From RGIG7300 sp045657645 (GTDB taxonomy: Bacteria; Bacillota; Clostridia; Oscillospirales; CAG-272): 8,038 bases of DNA. A model generated the notes under the pieces. The model was not told the DNA's origin, did not search any database, and worked only from the letters and a program-made list of their open reading frames with translations. This document shows, one piece after another, positions 4,864-8,038 of this stretch. The stretch lies in assembly GCA_045657645.1 (NCBI GenBank), contig JAZOTL010000128.1, forward strand, positions 1 to 8,038, written 5' to 3'. A program made the translations under genes and the position numbers. The number at the start of each line of letters is the position of its first letter. The stretch's first letter is position 1.

Positions 4864-7533
4864 ATGGAAAAAATATATTGTGTAATATCCCACACTCATT
4901 GGGACAGAGAATGGTACAAGCCCTTTGAGTGGTTCAGAATGCATCTTTGCGACCTAATAAATAATCTTTTTGATATTATAAAAGAGTACCCCGATTATGT
5001 ATTTCATCTTGACGCCCAGACTATCGTGCTTGAGGATTATCTGGAGATATATCCCCAAAACCGCGGTCTTTTGGAAAAATACATAAAGAACGGCAACATT
5101 ATCGTTGGCCCTTGGTATATGCAAAATGACTATTATCTTACAAGCGGTGAATCAACTATCAGAAACCTGCTTGTGGGAACAAAATTGGCCGAGAGTTTTG
5201 GGGCTTGCGGTAAAACGGGCTACTCCCCGGACCAGTTCGGTAATATTTCGCAGTTGCCCCAGATACTTAATAACTTTGGTATAGATAACTTTGTGTTCGG
5301 CAGGGGATTTTCACCCTACGGTGTAAAGGAAAACGGGGAAAAATATTTAAAGGACGTTCCCTCTGAATTTATCTGGCAAGGCCCTGACGGAAGTGAGGTT
5401 CTTGCGATACATCTGAAGGACTGGTATAACAATGCCCAGCGTTTTTCAGCGGATATTTCTAAGGCAAAGCAGCTGATAAATAATATAGAAAAGAGCTTTG
5501 AGGGTGTGGCGGTATCTCCATATCTCCTCCTTATGAACGGTGTTGACCATCTTGAAGCGCAGGAGGATCTGTTACCTATACTTGACAAGCTGAACAAAGA
5601 GGATATTAACGGTGAAATAAAACAAATGTTAATGTCCGACTATATAGACGCGGTGCGTGGCTACGTAAAGGATAATGATAAAGCGCTTAATAGCCATTTG
5701 GGAGAATTAAGGCAGGGCGGTGATGATTCTATCCTGCAGGGTACTCTATCCTCCCGTTCCTATCTCAAACGCCAAAACGTAGAAGCGCAGGATCTGCTTG
5801 AAAACCGCCTGGAGCCATTGTATTCAATGCTGGAGCTTTCGGGCTTTAAGGGAATATACCCTAAAAATTATATGCACTATTTATGGAAATTGCTTATGCA
5901 AAACCATCCTCACGATTCTATATGCGGCTGCAGCCGTGACGAGGTGCACAGTCATATGGAGGATAGGTATAAGCGTATAGGTGAGCTTGGCTCTGTTTTG
6001 TTAAAGCAGGGTATGGAACTTGCGGCATACCACAACGGTGGGGCAGCTTCGGATAAATCTGCCTACTCACTTGTTTTGGCTAATACCGTAAATAAAGCGT
6101 ACAGCGGCTTGGCTAAGGTTGTTTTAAGATTCCCCGAAGAAGAAAAGGTGGAGAATTTTATTATTACCGATAAAGAGGGAAAGGCAGTTGACTTTGCCGT
6201 TGTATCCTGCAAAAGAGAGCTTTTTGATATCTTTTCACCTATCAATCTCCCGGGTAAAAAGTACGTTTATCTGTATGAAGCTTATATTCCCGTAAAGGAT
6301 ATGAAGCCCCTTTCCTTTGCCACCTATAAAGTAACTCCCTGTGAGGGTAAGATAAGCCTTGTTCAGGAAGGATATACCAAGGATAGCGTGCTTGAAAACG
6401 AGCACCTGCGTGTTGAAATTCAAAGGGACGGAAGAGTTGACGTTTTATGCAAGGAAACGGGAAGAAAAATGCAGGATTGTTTGCGCTTGGAGGATACTGC
6501 CGATAAGGGTGATTCCTATACCTTTGTTTCCGCTAATGATAAGCCTGTAACTAACCGTGATTTTGTTCCTGTGATAGAAATGACAGAGAATAATAAATAC
6601 AGGCAAGCCTGTACCATAAGCTATAATATGGAGTTGCCCGCCTTTTATGATTTTGAAAAGGACCAAAGAAGCAAAGCTACGGCAACCACCACCTGTGAGT
6701 TGACCCTTTCTTTAGAAAAGGGCGCGCGCAGTCTTAACGTTAGCTATAAAATCAATAATAAGTCATCGGATCACAGACTGCGTTTACTTGTAAAGACAGA
6801 CGCTGCAAGCGATGAATTTACAACGGATATACCCTTTGATATTATTACCCGTAAAGATGACGACCTTCATCCTCACGTTGTTGATAATTGCCACCCCAAT
6901 ACCAGCTTTGCGGCAATAGAGGAGGGAGAAAAGGGAATAGCGGTATTTACCTGCGGTGAGCACGAGTGCTCAAAAACGGATAAAGATACACTTGCTTTTA
7001 CCCTTGTGCGCTCAACACACTGTATCTTCAACGGTAACGGCGTTCAGTGGCAAACCCCCGAAAATCAGTGCCTTAGAACTATCGCAGGTAACGTGGGAAT
7101 ATATCCATACCAGCCTTCCAAGGAAAAATCCCTTACCGTGAGCGCAACGTCTTACAAAAATCCTGTGCTTACTTGCTGTGTACCCTGTGATTCAAGAAAG
7201 TTCACAGGCGGCAGACCTGCAGTTCAGGATTCAAAAATAAGCGAACTCTTCTTCCGTGAAGACCCCTATTCAAAGGTGTCACTTTGTGACGGAGCTTTAG
7301 TGAGCGTTGATAATGAGGCAGTTTCGGTATCTGCCTTTAAGCTTTCCGAGGATGGCAAGTGCTTGGTGCTCCGCTTGTTTAACACCTCAAACCGCGAAGC
7401 TTCATGCAAGGTTTGTATAAATGGAAAAATTCATCTTTCCGATATGAACGAAAAGGGAAAAGAGCTTGTTGGTACAAACAGCGTTACACTTGATATGCGC
7501 CCCAAGCAGATAATCACCTTGCTTGTAGATTAA
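4864..7533 (+). CDS. Glycoside hydrolase family 38 alpha-mannosidase
   Basis: The protein has 889 residues from the ATG at 4864, in the range of bacterial GH38 enzymes, which release alpha-linked mannose with retention of configuration and need a divalent metal. HTHWDREW (10-17) supplies the predicted metal ligands H12 and D14. GYSPDQFGN (119-127) carries the likely nucleophile D123. MNGVDH (224-229) carries D228, a candidate acid/base. NHPHDSICGCS (347-357) supplies H350, the third metal ligand by analogy with Golgi mannosidase II. The N-terminal catalytic domain is followed by a helical middle domain (about 275-390) and long beta-rich C-terminal domains. No signal peptide is seen, so it probably acts in the cytoplasm on imported manno-oligosaccharides. 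The start is set by GGAG 8 bases upstream and by homology. No sugar transporter is adjacent, so the natural substrate (N-glycan, mannan or mannosyl-glycerate) is open. Confidence 0.95.
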   Translation: MEKIYCVISHTHWDREWYKPFEWFRMHLCDLINNLFDIIKEYPDYVFHLDAQTIVLEDYLEIYPQNRGLLEKYIKNGNIIVGPWYMQNDYYLTSGESTIRNLLVGTKLAESFGACGKTGYSPDQFGNISQLPQILNNFGIDNFVFGRGFSPYGVKENGEKYLKDVPSEFIWQGPDGSEVLAIHLKDWYNNAQRFSADISKAKQLINNIEKSFEGVAVSPYLLLMNGVDHLEAQEDLLPILDKLNKEDINGEIKQMLMSDYIDAVRGYVKDNDKALNSHLGELRQGGDDSILQGTLSSRSYLKRQNVEAQDLLENRLEPLYSMLELSGFKGIYPKNYMHYLWKLLMQNHPHDSICGCSRDEVHSHMEDRYKRIGELGSVLLKQGMELAAYHNGGAASDKSAYSLVLANTVNKAYSGLAKVVLRFPEEEKVENFIITDKEGKAVDFAVVSCKRELFDIFSPINLPGKKYVYLYEAYIPVKDMKPLSFATYKVTPCEGKISLVQEGYTKDSVLENEHLRVEIQRDGRVDVLCKETGRKMQDCLRLEDTADKGDSYTFVSANDKPVTNRDFVPVIEMTENNKYRQACTISYNMELPAFYDFEKDQRSKATATTTCELTLSLEKGARSLNVSYKINNKSSDHRLRLLVKTDAASDEFTTDIPFDIITRKDDDLHPHVVDNCHPNTSFAAIEEGEKGIAVFTCGEHECSKTDKDTLAFTLVRSTHCIFNGNGVQWQTPENQCLRTIAGNVGIYPYQPSKEKSLTVSATSYKNPVLTCCVPCDSRKFTGGRPAVQDSKISELFFREDPYSKVSLCDGALVSVDNEAVSVSAFKLSEDGKCLVLRLFNTSNREASCKVCINGKIHLSDMNEKGKELVGTNSVTLDMRPKQIITLLVD

Positions 7534-7555
7534 TTTTTATTAAAAGTAAAACACA

Positions 7556-7590
7556 AAGCCGCAGGCTGTTTGCCTGCGGCTTATCCTTTT
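7556..7590 (+). terminator. Terminator of the mannosidase gene
   Basis: A perfect, GC-rich 11-bp stem AAGCCGCAGGC / GCCTGCGGCTT (7556-7566 with 7572-7582) has a 5-base loop. It begins 22 bases after the stop codon and is followed by TTATCCTTTT on the plus strand. Confidence 0.85.
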
Positions 7591-7625
7591 AAGCGTAATC
7601 TTGAGTGAAGATTGGCTGCACAAAC

Positions 7626-7653
7626 GAAAAAGCACTTCTTTCGAAGTGCTTTT
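7626..7653 (-). terminator. Terminator of tRNA-Leu
   Basis: On the minus strand, a perfect 11-bp stem AAAAGCACTTC / GAAGTGCTTTT (7628-7638 with 7643-7653) with a GAAA tetraloop begins 2 bases after the tRNA CCA end. It runs into TTTTTCG. Together with the hairpin at 7556-7582 it separates the convergent mannosidase and tRNA transcripts. Confidence 0.88.
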
Positions 7654-7655
7654 CT

Positions 7656-7740
7656 TGGTGCGAGAAACGGGACTTGAACCCGTACGGTGTTAACCACACG
7701 CCCCTCAAACGTGCGCGTCTGCCGGTTCCGCCACTCTCGC
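7656..7740 (-). tRNA. tRNA-Leu (anticodon GAG)
   Basis: The minus strand from 7740 to 7656 folds as an 85-nt class II tRNA with CCA encoded. The acceptor arms GCGAGAG and TTCTCGC pair with one G-U. The anticodon arm is CACGT-TTGAGGG-GCGTG, with GAG at 7704-7706 (reading leucine codons CUC/CUU). A long variable arm with a GGT/ACC stem precedes the T-arm ACGGG-TTCAAGT-CCCGT. It is a single-gene unit with its own extended -10 promoter and a hairpin terminator. The short open frames across it on both strands are artefacts. Confidence 0.96.
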
Positions 7741-7772
7741 ATATTTTGTTGCACCTCTGCGGTGCGGATAAT

Positions 7773-7801
7773 AGTATAACACGGTAAAACGCATTTGTCA
7801 A
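7773..7801 (-). promoter_or_regulatory. Promoter of tRNA-Leu
   Basis: On the minus strand, TTGACA (7796-7801) and TATACT (7773-7778) are 17 bp apart, and TGT before the -10 gives an extended -10. The leader of about 26-32 bases contains a small hairpin GCACC/GGTGC (7751-7765) just upstream of the tRNA 5' end. Confidence 0.85.
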
Positions 7802-7843
7802 CCCTTTTTTGATAAATAATAAAGTTTTTTCACAAAAGATTTA

Positions 7844-7872
7844 TTGACATTGATTATGAAGTGTGTTACGAT
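7844..7872 (+). promoter_or_regulatory. Promoter of the SulP-type permease gene
   Basis: TTGACA (7844-7849) and TACGAT (7867-7872) are 17 bp apart on the plus strand, with TGT before the -10 box. The transcript should begin near 7879, giving about 29 bases of leader. This is too short for a riboswitch, and none is seen. It is divergent from the tRNA-Leu promoter. Confidence 0.75.
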
Positions 7873-7907
7873 AATTTCCGTTGTTTAAAATAAAGGGAGA
7901 AAAAGAA

Positions 7908-8038
7908 ATGAATACGTTTTATCTTAAGCCGAAGTTGTTTTCGGTTATGAAGAAATACTCACCCTCACAGCTTACAAAGGATATTATTGCAGGTATAATC
8001 GTAGCAATAATTGCGCTGCCGTTGTCTATAGCTCTGGC
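7908..8038 (+). CDS. SulP (SLC26) family anion permease, N-terminal fragment
   Basis: The first 43 codons are present and the gene runs off the right edge. It begins MNTFYLKPKLFSVMKKY, followed by TKDIIAGIIVAIIALPLSIA (residues 23-42), which is the start of transmembrane helix 1 in SulP/SLC26 proteins, where a cytoplasmic N-terminus leads to a D-x-x-A-G-x-x-V-(x)-ALP pattern. Members import sulfate, bicarbonate, dicarboxylates or other anions across the cytoplasmic membrane; the substrate and the presence of a C-terminal STAS domain cannot be judged here. The start is supported by GGGAG (7895-7899) 8 bases before the ATG and a promoter at 7844-7872. Confidence 0.88.
   Translation, partial: MNTFYLKPKLFSVMKKYSPSQLTKDIIAGIIVAIIALPLSIAL

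Noticed and set aside
7589..7801. Short open frames on both strands across 7589-7801
   Set aside because: They overlap tRNA-Leu, its promoter and terminator; the protein sequences are tRNA artefacts.
7850..7907. Riboswitch or T-box upstream of the SulP permease
   Set aside because: The predicted leader is only about 29 bases and has no structured element.

Overview
The window looks like chromosomal DNA from a gut-type Firmicutes bacterium of class Clostridia, plausibly near Oscillospiraceae/Ruminococcaceae. The reasons are a moderately AT-rich composition, Gram-positive AGGAGG-like ribosome binding sites, sigma-A type promoters, a DUF1836 regulator (a Firmicutes family), a DegV protein, and short degenerate repeats carrying an AATGAAAC/T core. 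The taxonomic placement is inference.

Layout. Positions 1-33 hold the first 11 codons of a minus-strand gene that starts like an XRE-type repressor, with its own promoter at 71-99. Positions 100-450 contain no convincing gene: a hexamer tandem repeat, a degenerate inverted/direct repeat cluster (180-360) and a coding-like remnant. tRNA-Pro(CGG) follows at 453-529 (minus), with its own promoter and terminator. Next come two minus-strand genes: a P-loop uridine-kinase-like protein with an additional N-terminal domain (642-1727) and a DegV/FakB-type fatty-acid-binding protein (1822-2652). A divergent promoter pair separates DegV from a DUF1836 HTH regulator (2785-3312, plus). That gene converges on, and overlaps by 8 bp, a MATE-family transporter (3305-4693, minus). 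A second divergent promoter region leads into a large GH38 alpha-mannosidase (4864-7533, plus). tRNA-Leu(GAG) lies at 7656-7740 (minus), and the window ends in the first 43 codons of a SulP-type anion permease (7908 onward, plus).

The genes appear to be mostly single transcription units. Nearly every one has a recognisable promoter, and all nine promoters I identified have exactly 17-bp spacers. Most units end in a clear hairpin terminator. I see no shared pathway and no defence system, CRISPR array, biosynthetic cluster or intact mobile element.

The most unusual structure is the kinase leader. A consensus promoter (its -35 box contains the degV stop codon) is followed by a terminator-like hairpin with a U-rich tail directly before a start codon that lacks a good ribosome binding site. 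This suggests attenuation or a short leader RNA. Second are the kinase fusion and the repeat cluster beside tRNA-Pro.
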